DNA from: Polymorphobacter_B sp038225475
GTDB taxonomy: Bacteria > Pseudomonadota > Alphaproteobacteria > Sphingomonadales > Sphingomonadaceae
NCBI GenBank assembly: GCA_038225475.1
Contig: JBBRRA010000007.1
Coordinates: 128,273 to 192,272, forward strand
Reading direction: 5' to 3'
Length of the DNA: 64,000 bases
Part shown: piece by piece, positions 15,891 through 24,870 of the stretch
Layout: every line of letters begins with the position of its first letter
How positions within the stretch are numbered: position 1 is the stretch's first letter
The notes under the pieces: generated by a model
Databases searched by the model: none
What the model was told of the DNA's origin: nothing
What the model saw: only the letters and a program-made list of their open reading frames with translations
Made by a program: the position numbers and the translations under genes

Positions 15891-17086
15891 ACATTCACGA
15901 ATATCAGGCGAAGGAATTGCTCGCCAAGTTCGGCGTGCCCGTGCCGCTCGGTTTTGCCGCGATGTCGGTCGAGGAGGCGGTCGCGGCTACGGCCAAGCTC
16001 CCCGGGCCGCTGTATGTCGTCAAGTCGCAGATCCATGCCGGCGGGCGCGGCAAGGGCAAGTTCAAGGAATTGGCGGCGGACGCCAAGGGCGGCGTCCGGC
16101 TGGCGCGATCGGCGGACGAGGTGCGCGCCGCCGCGACCGACATGCTCGGCAACACGCTGGTGACCATCCAGACCGGCGAGCATGGCAAGCAGGTCAACCG
16201 GCTGTACGTCACCGACGGGGCCGATATCGCCAAGGAATTCTACCTCGCGCTGCTCGTCGATCGCGGCTCGGGTGAGATCGCGCTCGTCGCCTCGACCGAG
16301 GGCGGCATGGACATCGAGCATGTCGCCGAGCACACGCCCGAGCGCATCCACACCTTCGTGATCGATCCCGCCGCCGGCATCCAGCCGCACCACGGGCGCA
16401 GCGTCGCGTTCGCGCTCGGGCTGTCGGGCGACCTCGGCAAGCAGTGCCACGCGACCGTTGCCCAGCTTTACGACGCGTTCGTGTCGACCGATGCCTCGCA
16501 GATCGAGATCAATCCGCTGGCGACCACCACCGACGGCAAGCTGCTGGTGCTCGACGCCAAGATCAGCTTCGATCCGAACGCGCTGTTTCGCCATCCCGAC
16601 ATTCTCGCGCTGCGCGACCTGACCGAGGAAGACCCCGCCGAAGTCGAGGCGTCGAAATACGACCTCAGCTATATCAAATTGGACGGCACCATCGGCTGCA
16701 TGGTCAACGGTGCCGGGCTCGCGATGGCGACGATGGACATCATCAAGCTGAACGGTGCCGAGCCGGCCAACTTCCTCGACGTCGGCGGCGGCGCGACCAA
16801 GGAAAAGGTGACGGAAGCTTTCAAGATCATCCTGTCCGACCACAATGTGAAGGGCATCCTCGTCAACATCTTCGGCGGCATCATGCGCTGCGACATCATC
16901 GCGGAGGGGATCATTGCGGCGGCGAAGGAAGTGAACCTGTCGGTGCCGCTGGTCGTGCGGCTCGAGGGCACGAATGTCGAGCTCGGCAAGAAAATCCTTG
17001 CCGAAAGCGGATTGCCGATCATCTCGGGCGACGATCTGGGCGATGCAGCGGCAAAGATTGTCGCCGAAGTGAAGAAGGCGGCCTGA
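15887..17086 (+). CDS. sucC: Succinyl-CoA synthetase (ADP-forming) beta subunit
   Basis: 399 residues. ATP-grasp subunit that pairs with SucD to interconvert succinyl-CoA and succinate with substrate-level phosphorylation. The canonical N-terminus MNIHEYQAKELLAKFGVPV, the KSQIHAGGRGKGKFKEL nucleotide segment, EINPLATT metal-binding site, and GCMVNGAGLAMATMDIIK with FLDVGGGATKEKV of the CoA-ligase domain are all present, at full family length. SD-like GAAAGGT precedes the ATG within the tail of the inserted upstream gene. sucD follows after three bases. Confidence 0.97.
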   Translation: MNIHEYQAKELLAKFGVPVPLGFAAMSVEEAVAATAKLPGPLYVVKSQIHAGGRGKGKFKELAADAKGGVRLARSADEVRAAATDMLGNTLVTIQTGEHGKQVNRLYVTDGADIAKEFYLALLVDRGSGEIALVASTEGGMDIEHVAEHTPERIHTFVIDPAAGIQPHHGRSVAFALGLSGDLGKQCHATVAQLYDAFVSTDASQIEINPLATTTDGKLLVLDAKISFDPNALFRHPDILALRDLTEEDPAEVEASKYDLSYIKLDGTIGCMVNGAGLAMATMDIIKLNGAEPANFLDVGGGATKEKVTEAFKIILSDHNVKGILVNIFGGIMRCDIIAEGIIAAAKEVNLSVPLVVRLEGTNVELGKKILAESGLPIISGDDLGDAAAKIVAEVKKAA

Positions 17087-17089
17087 CCC

Positions 17090-17965
17090 ATGAGCATTCT
17101 CGTCAACGCGGCCACCAAGGTCATCTGCCAGGGCTTTACCGGCAAGCAGGGCACGTTCCATTCCGAGGCCGCGATTGCCTATGGCACCAAGATGGTCGGC
17201 GGCGTCGCACCGGGGAAGGGCGGCAGCACGCACCTGAACTTGCCGGTGTTCGACACCGTGCTCGAAGCGCGCGAGCGCACGGATGCCGATGCCAGCGTCG
17301 TTTACGTCCCGCCGCCGTTCGCCGCCGACGCCATCCTCGAGGCGATCGACGCGCAAATCCCGCTGATCGTCTGCATTACCGAGGGCATTCCGGTGCTCGA
17401 CATGGTCAAGGTCAAGCGCGCGCTGAGCGGATCGAAGTCGCGGTTGATCGGGCCGAATTGCCCGGGCGTGATGACGCCGGGCGAGTGCAAAATCGGCATC
17501 ATGCCCGGCAATATCTTCATGAAGGGGTCGGTCGGTGTCGTCTCGCGCTCGGGCACGCTGACCTATGAGGCGGTGCACCAGACCACCGCTGTCGGGCTTG
17601 GCCAGACCAGCGCGGTCGGCATCGGCGGCGATCCGGTCAACGGCACCAACTTCATCGACATGCTCGAACTTTATCTCGCCGACCCCGCAACGCATTCGAT
17701 CATCATGATCGGCGAAATCGGCGGCGCGGCCGAGGAAGATGCCGCCGAGTTCATCCGGCTCAACAAGGTCAAGAAGCCGATGGTCGGCTTCATCGCCGGG
17801 CTGACCGCTCCCCCGGGGCGGCGCATGGGCCATGCGGGCGCGATCGTCGCGGGCGGCAAGGGCAAGGCGGAGGACAAGATCGAGGCGATGCGCCGCGCCG
17901 GCATCCGCGTTGCCGATTCGCCGAGCGCGCTTGGCACGACGATGATCGAACTTCTTAAGGGCTGA
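17090..17965 (+). CDS. sucD: Succinyl-CoA synthetase alpha subunit
   Basis: 291 residues. CoA-binding subunit carrying the active-site phosphohistidine. Motifs: VICQGFTGKQGTFHSE (CoA-binding), ITEGIPVLDM, GPNCPGVMTPGECKIGIMPG, SRSGTLTYEAV, and MGHAGAIVAGGKG with H248 as the phosphorylated histidine. It ends LGTTMIELLKG as usual. Co-transcribed with sucC (3-base gap) and followed by sucA. Confidence 0.97.
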   Translation: MSILVNAATKVICQGFTGKQGTFHSEAAIAYGTKMVGGVAPGKGGSTHLNLPVFDTVLEARERTDADASVVYVPPPFAADAILEAIDAQIPLIVCITEGIPVLDMVKVKRALSGSKSRLIGPNCPGVMTPGECKIGIMPGNIFMKGSVGVVSRSGTLTYEAVHQTTAVGLGQTSAVGIGGDPVNGTNFIDMLELYLADPATHSIIMIGEIGGAAEEDAAEFIRLNKVKKPMVGFIAGLTAPPGRRMGHAGAIVAGGKGKAEDKIEAMRRAGIRVADSPSALGTTMIELLKG

Positions 17966-18040
17966 CTAATATGTTCATCGTTACGGGTGACACATTTGCG
18001 CGGCGACGCTAAGAGCGTTTATCAGCTTGAGGATCGCCTG

Positions 18041-20818
18041 ATGGACACGCTCGACGAACTGCCTGGGCCAGAGGATTTTGCCGGTCCGTCATGGGCGCGC
18101 ACCGATTGGCCGTTGCGTCCGACCGACGACCTGACGCGGGCGCTCGATGCCGCCGACATGGTCATTGCGCCGAAGCCGGCCAAGCTAGCGGTACCCGCGG
18201 TCGATGCGCCGCTGCCAGTGCTGGCGCTGCCCGATCCGGCCGCGATGGACCGTGCGGCAAAGGACGCGATCGCCGCGATGATGCTGATCCGCACCTACCG
18301 TGTGCGCGGGCATCTGGCGGCAAATCTCGACCCGCTTGGGCTGTCGAAGCGCGAAGTGCCGGCCGATCTGACGCCGCAATATCACGGTTTCACCACCGAT
18401 GAGGACCAGGACCGGCCGATCTTCCTCGGCGGCGTATTGGGGCTGCAAACCGGCACCGTGCGCGAGTTGGTGACGATCCTGCGCGCCAATTATTGCGGCA
18501 ATGTCGGCGTCGAATATATGCACATCAACGATGTCGAGGAGCGGCGCTTCATCCAGGAGCGGATCGAAGGGCGCGACAAGGAAATCCACTTCACCGAGCT
18601 TGGCAAGAAGGCGATCCTCAACAAGCTTGTCGAGGCCGAACAGTTCGAGAAATTCCTCGGCAAGAAGTTCGTCGGTACCAAACGGTTCGGGCTCGACGGC
18701 GGCGAATCGATGATCCCGGCGATGGAATCGATCATCAAGATTGGTGGCCAGAACGGCATCGAGGAAATCATCTTCGGCATGCCGCATCGCGGGCGGCTCA
18801 ACATGCTCGGCAACGTCATGCAAAAGCCGCTGCGGGTGATTTTCCACGAATTCAGCGGCGGCTCGTCGAACCCCGATGAGGTCGGCGGCTCGGGCGACGT
18901 CAAATACCATCTCGGCACGTCGACCGACCGGGATTTCGACGGCAACAAGGTGCATCTGTCGCTGACGCCGAACCCGTCGCATCTGGAGGCGGTCGACCCG
19001 GTGGTGCTCGGCAAGGTGCGCGCGGTGCAGACGGTACGCGGCGATGACGACCGGACGCAGGTGATGCCGGTGCTGATGCACGGCGACGCGGCGTTTGCGG
19101 GGCAGGGCATCGTTGCCGAATGCTTCGGGTTTTCGGGCATCCACGGCTATAACACCGGCGGCACGCTGCATTTCGTCGTCAACAACCAGGTCGGTTTCAC
19201 CACCAGCCCCCAATTTGCGCGGTCGTCGCCGTATCCGTCGGATATGGCGAAGGCCGTGCAGGCACCGATCTTCCACGTCAACGGCGACGACCCCGAAGCG
19301 GTGGTGTTCATCACGAAAGTCGCCACCGAGTTCCGACAGAAATTCAAGCGCGATGTCGTGATCGACATGTGGTGCTACCGCCGGTTCGGCCATAACGAGT
19401 CCGACGAGCCGAGCTTCACGCAGCCGTTGATGTATGCCGCCATTCGCCAGCACCCGCCGGTCAGCGCGCTTTATGCCAAGCGGCTCGAAGCGCAGGGTGT
19501 CATCGACGAAAGCTGGATGCAGGCGACGATCGACCAGTATAGCCTGCGGCTCGAAGGCGATTTCGAAGCGGCTGCCGGGTACCAGCCGAACAAGGCCGAC
19601 TGGTTCGAAGGCCGGTGGAGTGGCCTAGGCAAGCCGCGCGAGGGCGTTACGGCGCGGCGTTCGGGCGAAACCGACGCTTCGGTCGCCGCGCTCGCCAGCG
19701 TCGGCACCGCGCTGACGACGGTGCCGGCCGAACTCGCGATCCACAAGACGCTCGCGCGGATTATCGATGCCAAGGCCGAAACGCTCGCCAAGGGCGAGAA
19801 CATTGACTGGGCGACCGGCGAGGCGCTGGCGTTCGGGACGTTGCTCGTTGATGGCTACGGCGTCCGCCTGTCGGGGCAGGATTCGGGCCGCGGCACCTTT
19901 TCGCAACGCCATGCGGTCTGGGTCGATCAGCAGACCGGCGGCAAATATGTGCCGTTGAAGACGCTGTCGGATGCGTTCGAAGTGCTCGATAGCCCGTTGA
20001 GCGAGTTCGGCGTGCTCGGCTTCGAATATGGCTATGCGCTCGCCGATCCGAAGACGCTGGTGCTGTGGGAGGCGCAGTTCGGCGATTTCGCCAATGGTGC
20101 GCAGTCGATGATCGACCAGTTCATCGCGAGCGGCGAAGTCAAGTGGCTGCGCGCCAACGGCCTCGTCATGCTGCTGCCGCACGGTTTCGAGGGGCAGGGG
20201 CCCGAACACAGCTCGGCGCGGCTCGAGCGCTATCTGCAACTCTGCGCCGAAGACAATATGCAGGTCGCCAACTGCACGACGCCGGCGAATTACTTTCACA
20301 TCCTGCGTCGCCAGATGCTGCGGCCGTTCCGCAAGCCGCTGGTCATCATGACGCCGAAGTCGCTGCTGCGCCACAAGCGCGCGGTGTCGAAGATTGCCGA
20401 TTTCGGTCCGGGCAGCCGCTTCCACCGCTGCCTCGATGATCTGCTTCCGATCGACGATGCGGCGGTCAACCGCCTCGTGCTGTGCTCGGGTAAAATCTAT
20501 TATGATCTGCTCGAGGCGCGCGAGGCGTCGGGTCAGACCGACACCTATGTGCTTCGGGTCGAACAGCTTTATCCGTTCCCGACCGACGTGATCGCCGAAT
20601 ATACCGCGCGGTTCGCCAACCTGATCAGCGTCGTCTGGGCGCAGGAGGAGCCGCGCAATGCCGGCGCGTGGAGCTTCGTCGAACCGCTGATCGAGGATGC
20701 GCTGGGGCAACGCCCGATCTATGCCGGTCGCGCCGCAGCTGCGGCGACGGCAACCGGCCTCGCCAAACGCCACGCCAGCGAACAAAAACAGTTGATCCAG
20801 ACCGCGCTCAGCGCATGA
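18041..20818 (+). CDS. sucA: 2-Oxoglutarate dehydrogenase E1 component
   Basis: 925 residues. Thiamine-diphosphate-dependent E1 of the 2-oxoglutarate dehydrogenase complex; decarboxylates 2-oxoglutarate and transfers succinyl to lipoyl-SucB. Visible: N-terminal SucB-binding segment GPSWARTDWPL, the small domain with MLIRTYRVRGHLAANLDPLG, the ThDP region FGMPHRGRLNMLGNVM, HGDAAFAGQGIVAE, HFVVNNQVGFTTSP and the DMWCYRRFGHNESDEPSFTQP motif, and the C-terminal transketolase-like domain with GLVMLLPHGFEGQGPEHSSARLERYLQ. ATG 18041 is preferred because TTGAGGA lies seven to eight bases upstream; a GTG at 17987 in the same frame would add 18 residues without an SD. Confidence 0.95.
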   Translation: MDTLDELPGPEDFAGPSWARTDWPLRPTDDLTRALDAADMVIAPKPAKLAVPAVDAPLPVLALPDPAAMDRAAKDAIAAMMLIRTYRVRGHLAANLDPLGLSKREVPADLTPQYHGFTTDEDQDRPIFLGGVLGLQTGTVRELVTILRANYCGNVGVEYMHINDVEERRFIQERIEGRDKEIHFTELGKKAILNKLVEAEQFEKFLGKKFVGTKRFGLDGGESMIPAMESIIKIGGQNGIEEIIFGMPHRGRLNMLGNVMQKPLRVIFHEFSGGSSNPDEVGGSGDVKYHLGTSTDRDFDGNKVHLSLTPNPSHLEAVDPVVLGKVRAVQTVRGDDDRTQVMPVLMHGDAAFAGQGIVAECFGFSGIHGYNTGGTLHFVVNNQVGFTTSPQFARSSPYPSDMAKAVQAPIFHVNGDDPEAVVFITKVATEFRQKFKRDVVIDMWCYRRFGHNESDEPSFTQPLMYAAIRQHPPVSALYAKRLEAQGVIDESWMQATIDQYSLRLEGDFEAAAGYQPNKADWFEGRWSGLGKPREGVTARRSGETDASVAALASVGTALTTVPAELAIHKTLARIIDAKAETLAKGENIDWATGEALAFGTLLVDGYGVRLSGQDSGRGTFSQRHAVWVDQQTGGKYVPLKTLSDAFEVLDSPLSEFGVLGFEYGYALADPKTLVLWEAQFGDFANGAQSMIDQFIASGEVKWLRANGLVMLLPHGFEGQGPEHSSARLERYLQLCAEDNMQVANCTTPANYFHILRRQMLRPFRKPLVIMTPKSLLRHKRAVSKIADFGPGSRFHRCLDDLLPIDDAAVNRLVLCSGKIYYDLLEAREASGQTDTYVLRVEQLYPFPTDVIAEYTARFANLISVVWAQEEPRNAGAWSFVEPLIEDALGQRPIYAGRAAAAATATGLAKRHASEQKQLIQTALSA

Positions 20819-20864
20819 ACGAACAGGTCAGACGGCGCGCTGCGCCCGAGCAACAGGGATAGTC

Positions 20865-22607
20865 ATGGCTACCAACGTCACCATTCCGCCACTGGGCGAA
20901 TCGATCACCGAGGCGACTGTCGGCCAGTGGCTGAAAGCGCCCGGCGACAAGGTCAAGGCCGACGAGCCGATCGTCAGCCTCGAGACAGACAAGGTCGCCG
21001 TCGAGGTGCCGTCGCCGGTCGACGGCATCATGGGCGAGCAGTTCGTCCAGGTCGGCGATACGGTCACCATCGGCGCGACGATTGCGCGGATCGAGGCGGC
21101 AGCCGCAGCGCCGGTCGCCGCAGCACCGGCGCCGTCGCTGCTGGCCAAGCCCGAGCCCGCCGCCGCACCGATCCCGCTGGTCAAGCCGGCGTCGGCGGAC
21201 AAGGACACCGCGCCATCAGCGCCTGCGCCCGTGCCGCCGCTGATCAAGCCCGCGACCGCGCCGCCGCCGCCGCCTGCGCCGGTATCGCTTATCAAACCGC
21301 GCGAACCCGTGGTTGCCGCTGTCGCGGAGAAGCCACCCGAAAAAGCAGCGGAAAAACCCGAAGCCGTTGCCGCCACGGCATCGCCCGCACCCGCTGCCGC
21401 ATCGCCGGCTCCGGCCCCCGCCGACTCCGGCGTACAGCCGCCGTCGGTTCGCCGCCTTGCCGCCGAAAGCGGCGTCGATGTCGCCTCGGTGACCGGCAGC
21501 GGCAAGGACGCGCGCCTGACCAAAAGCGACATGCTCAATGCGATCGAGGCCGGTTCGGCCAAGCTCAAGGCGCAGGCGAACGGCGACGCGGCATCGGCCG
21601 CCGCGCCCGCTGCCCCGGTGCCGCCTGTGGTGGATGCCAAGCCGACGGCCGCGCCGGTGGCCGAAGCGAAACCCGTCGCGACGCCGGTCGTCGATCTCGC
21701 TCCGCCAGCTCCCGCGACGCCGGTCGAGGTGACGCCGCCCGCTGCAACGCCGGTTGCTGAAGCAGCGCCGCCTGCCGCAGCACCGGTTCCCGAGCCAGCC
21801 CCGGTCGCCTCGGTCCCTGCCGCGCCGGTACCGGCCGAAGTGCAGACGGTCGTTCCCGTCCCCGCCGCGCCGCAGCCCGCCCCGCTACCGGCGCTGCTCG
21901 ACCCGGCACGCCCCGAGGAGCGCGTGCGGATGACGCGGCTGCGCCAGACCATCGCGCGCCGCCTCAAGGAGGCGCAGAACACCGCCGCGATGCTGACGAC
22001 GTTCAACGACGTCGACATGACCGCAGTGATGGCGACGCGCGCGCGCTACAAGGATCTGTTCGAGAAAAAGCACGGCGTGCGGCTTGGCTTCATGTCGTTT
22101 TTCGTTAAGGCGGCAGTGCTCGCGCTGCGCGATGTGCCGGCGGTCAACGCCGCGATCGAAGGCGACGAGATCGTCTATCACGATTATGCCGATATCGGCG
22201 TCGCGGTGTCGTCGCCGGGCGGTCTCGTCGTGCCGGTGCTCAAGGATGCCGACAAGCATAATTTCGCCGAGATCGAACTCGCCATCGCCGACTTCGGCAA
22301 GCGCGCGCAGGCGGGCAAGATGACGCTGGCGGACATGCAGGGCGGCACCTTCACGATCACGAACGGCGGCGTGTTCGGCTCGCTGATGTCGACGCCGATC
22401 CTCAACCCGCCGCAGTCGGGCGTGCTCGGCATGCACCGCATCGAGGAACGCCCGGTCGTGGTCAACGGTCAGATTGTCATCCGCCCGATGATGTACCTCG
22501 CATTGAGCTACGATCACCGGCTCGTCGACGGGCGCGAGGCGGTCAGCTTCCTCGTGCGCATCAAGGAGGCGATCGAAGATCCGACGCGGCTGCTGGTTGA
22601 TCTTTGA
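20865..22607 (+). CDS. sucB: Dihydrolipoyllysine-residue succinyltransferase (2-oxoglutarate dehydrogenase E2), with extra-long linkers
   Basis: 580 residues, about 150 more than usual. One lipoyl domain (residues 1-78, lipoyl lysine K43 in ETDKVAVEV), a Pro/Ala linker (about 80-185), the peripheral subunit-binding domain (PSVRRLAAESGVDVASVTGSG, about 188-225), then a second Pro/Ala/Val linker of over 100 residues (about 240-345), and the catalytic acyltransferase domain with the active-site H551 in YDHRLVDGREAVSFL. The single lipoyl domain and LGESITEATVGQW identify SucB rather than pyruvate dehydrogenase E2. Codons in the linkers are almost entirely GCC/GCG/CCG. A REP-like palindrome separates it from lpd. 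Confidence 0.95.
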   Translation: MATNVTIPPLGESITEATVGQWLKAPGDKVKADEPIVSLETDKVAVEVPSPVDGIMGEQFVQVGDTVTIGATIARIEAAAAAPVAAAPAPSLLAKPEPAAAPIPLVKPASADKDTAPSAPAPVPPLIKPATAPPPPPAPVSLIKPREPVVAAVAEKPPEKAAEKPEAVAATASPAPAAASPAPAPADSGVQPPSVRRLAAESGVDVASVTGSGKDARLTKSDMLNAIEAGSAKLKAQANGDAASAAAPAAPVPPVVDAKPTAAPVAEAKPVATPVVDLAPPAPATPVEVTPPAATPVAEAAPPAAAPVPEPAPVASVPAAPVPAEVQTVVPVPAAPQPAPLPALLDPARPEERVRMTRLRQTIARRLKEAQNTAAMLTTFNDVDMTAVMATRARYKDLFEKKHGVRLGFMSFFVKAAVLALRDVPAVNAAIEGDEIVYHDYADIGVAVSSPGGLVVPVLKDADKHNFAEIELAIADFGKRAQAGKMTLADMQGGTFTITNGGVFGSLMSTPILNPPQSGVLGMHRIEERPVVVNGQIVIRPMMYLALSYDHRLVDGREAVSFLVRIKEAIEDPTRLLVDL

Positions 22608-22636
22608 TCGAGCGTCGGCGACGGTTGTCTGAACAG

Positions 22637-22709
22637 TGCCACCCCGGCGCAGGCCGGGGCCCGCGCCGAAGGTCGCGCGTGATGGGCCGCGGCCTGCGCC
22701 GGGGTGGCA
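22637..22709. repeat. REP-like palindromic element between sucB and lpd
   Basis: Perfect 19-bp arms (22637-22655 and 22691-22709; left arm TGCCACCCCGGCGCAGGCC) with further pairing into the centre (GGCCC/GGGCC after one mismatch) and a 35-base middle. The transcript would form a very stable stem-loop. The core CCGGCGCAGGCCGGGG resembles the short intergenic palindromes common in sphingomonad genomes; that comparison is from general knowledge. No T-run follows the stem, so it is not an ordinary terminator. It may adjust lpd relative to sucB through mRNA stability. Confidence 0.8.
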
Positions 22710-22727
22710 AATGAAAAGAGGTGCACG

Positions 22728-24125
22728 ATGGCCGAACCAGATTTCGACGTTGTTGTCATCGGCTCCGGCCCCGGTGGTTATGTCGCTGCGATCCGCGCCG
22801 CGCAGCTCGGTCTTAAAACCGCGTGCATTGAAAAGCGCGACCGGCTCGGGGGCACCTGCCTCAACGTCGGCTGCATTCCGTCAAAGGCGCTGCTGCATGC
22901 GTCCGAATTTTATGAGGACGCCAAGGACGGCGTACTCGCCAAATTCGGCATCAAATTCCCCGAGGTAACGCTCGACCTCGCCGCGATGCAGGCGGAAAAG
23001 GCGAAGGCGGTCAATGAACTGACCGACGGCGTCGCGTTTCTGTTCAAGAAGAACAAGGTTGAATGGATCAAGGGCGAGGCGCAGTTCCAGGACCCGCGCA
23101 CCGTGATGATCGGCGAGCGCTTCGTCACCGCCAAGAATTTCATCATCGCCACCGGCTCCGAGGTCACGATGCTGCCGGGCGTGACGCCCGACGGCGAGGT
23201 GCTGATCACCTCGACCGAGGCGCTGTCGCTGGCGGCGGTCCCCAAGCACCTGATCGTTATCGGCGGCGGCTATATCGGGCTCGAAATGGGGTCGGTCTGG
23301 CGGCGGCTGGGGGCCAAGGTCACCGTTATCGAATATGCCGAGCGCGTCGTCCCGGCGATGGATGCCGAGGTGGGCAAGGCGTTCGCGCGCATCCTCGAAA
23401 AGCAGGGCATGGTGTTGCGTACCGGAACCAAGGTGCTCGAAGCCCGGCGCGAGGGCGCCGAGGCAGTCGTCGTCGTTGCCCCCTCGACCGGCGGCGCGCG
23501 CGAGGAAATCCGCGGCGATATCGTGCTGTTGTCGATCGGGCGGCGGCCCAACACCGACCGGCTCGGGCTCGAATCGACCGGGCTCAAGCTCGACGGGCAT
23601 GGGCGCGTGCCCACCAACCCCGACCTGTCGACCAGCGTTCCCGGCATCTGGGCGATCGGCGACGTGATCGACGGCCCGATGCTCGCGCATAAGGCCGAGG
23701 ACGAGGGCATCGCCTGCGCCGAACGCATTGCGGGGCGGACCAGCGTCATCAACCACGCCGTCATCCCGGCGGTCGTCTATACCCACCCCGAAGTCGCCAG
23801 CGTCGGCCGCACCGAGGAGGAGCTCAACGCCGCCGGTGTCGAGTATAAAGTCGGCAAATTCCCGTTCAGCGCCAACAGCCGCGCCAAGGCGAACCGCGAC
23901 ACCGATGGCTTCGTCAAAGTGCTCGCCGATGCGCACACCGACCGCGTGCTCGGCGTTCACATCATCGGCGCGGTCGCCGGCACGATGATCGCCGAAGCCG
24001 CGATCGCGATGGAATTCGGTGCCTCATCCGAAGATATCGCCTACACCTGCCACGCCCACCCGACGCATAGCGAGGCGTTGAAGGAAGCCGCGATGGCGGT
24101 CGCGGGCAAGCCGATCCACATGTGA
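22728..24125 (+). CDS. lpd: Dihydrolipoyl dehydrogenase (E3)
   Basis: 465 residues. FAD enzyme that re-oxidises dihydrolipoyl groups of the 2-oxoacid dehydrogenases with NAD. FAD loop VVVIGSGPGGYVAAIRAAQLG, redox disulfide GGTCLNVGCIPSK (C44, C49), NAD loop LIVIGGGYIGLEMGSV, FAD motif GIWAIGDVIDGPMLAHKAEDEG and the C-terminal catalytic HPTHSE (H444, E449). ATG 22728 has GAGG upstream (aaaagaggtgcacg); the in-frame codons before it overlap the end of the palindrome. Last gene of the TCA-cycle block. Confidence 0.97.
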   Translation: MAEPDFDVVVIGSGPGGYVAAIRAAQLGLKTACIEKRDRLGGTCLNVGCIPSKALLHASEFYEDAKDGVLAKFGIKFPEVTLDLAAMQAEKAKAVNELTDGVAFLFKKNKVEWIKGEAQFQDPRTVMIGERFVTAKNFIIATGSEVTMLPGVTPDGEVLITSTEALSLAAVPKHLIVIGGGYIGLEMGSVWRRLGAKVTVIEYAERVVPAMDAEVGKAFARILEKQGMVLRTGTKVLEARREGAEAVVVVAPSTGGAREEIRGDIVLLSIGRRPNTDRLGLESTGLKLDGHGRVPTNPDLSTSVPGIWAIGDVIDGPMLAHKAEDEGIACAERIAGRTSVINHAVIPAVVYTHPEVASVGRTEEELNAAGVEYKVGKFPFSANSRAKANRDTDGFVKVLADAHTDRVLGVHIIGAVAGTMIAEAAIAMEFGASSEDIAYTCHAHPTHSEALKEAAMAVAGKPIHM

Positions 24126-24240
24126 ACGGCAGGCGTATCTGTCAGACCATCGCGCCGATGCCCCTATGGTTTCGAGCGATGGTGCCGCCGCATCAGCCAA
24201 CGCCTTCATTCCGCGCGACGGCGGTGCTATCCGGTATCGG

Positions 24241-24870
24241 ATGCTGACCACGCCGCTCGATCTTGCCCGCCCGGCGCTTGCTGCGCTCGACTATGCTGCG
24301 GTCGGCGTATTCGCGCTGTCGGGTGCGCTGGCGGCCGCGCGCGCGAAACAGACGATCGTGACATTTGCGTTCTTTGCCGCGGTGACGGGAATCGGCGGGG
24401 GCACGCTGCGCGACCTGTTGATCGGTGCGCCGGTGTTCTGGGTGGCGAACCAGGGGTATTTGGGCGTCTGCCTGATGGCAGCGGCGCTGGTTTGGGTGAT
24501 CGACATCGGCGAGCGTCGATTGGCATGGCTGTTGTGGCTCGATGCGGTCGGGCTCGCGGCCTATGCGGTGGTCGGCGCGGCGAAGGCGCTAAGCTACGGC
24601 ACGCCGCCGCTCGTCGCCGTGGTCATGGGCGTGTTGACCGCGAGCTTTGGCGGCATCATCCGCGATGTGCTCGGCGGTACGCCGTCGGTGCTGCTCGGGC
24701 GCGAGATTTACGTGTCGGCAGCAGCGCTTGCGGCGCTGATCTATACCGGGCTGCGGTTGCTCGGCGTCGATCCGATCGCGGCCGGGATCGTCGGCGCACT
24801 GAGCGGATTTGCGCTGCGCGCGGCGGCACTCGGGTGGGGTGTGACGCTACCGGGCTACCGCGAGCGCTAG
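24241..24870 (+). CDS. TRIC/YadS (UPF0126) family membrane channel protein
   Basis: 209 residues with about seven transmembrane segments and an internal two-fold repeat. Each half carries the glycine-rich family motif: FFAAVTGIGGGTLRDLLIG and VLTASFGGIIRDVLGGTP. Bacterial homologues of the trimeric intracellular cation (TRIC) channels share this layout; ion selectivity here is unknown. ATG 24241 gives the usual family length; an upstream frame to 24166 adds non-conserved residues. The 3' end overlaps the convergent S41 peptidase gene by 24 bases. Confidence 0.85.
   Translation: MLTTPLDLARPALAALDYAAVGVFALSGALAAARAKQTIVTFAFFAAVTGIGGGTLRDLLIGAPVFWVANQGYLGVCLMAAALVWVIDIGERRLAWLLWLDAVGLAAYAVVGAAKALSYGTPPLVAVVMGVLTASFGGIIRDVLGGTPSVLLGREIYVSAAALAALIYTGLRLLGVDPIAAGIVGALSGFALRAAALGWGVTLPGYRER

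Noticed and set aside
15839..17833. 664-codon minus-strand frame opposite sucC and sucD
   Set aside because: Shadow frame over two textbook genes, with no recognisable protein sequence.
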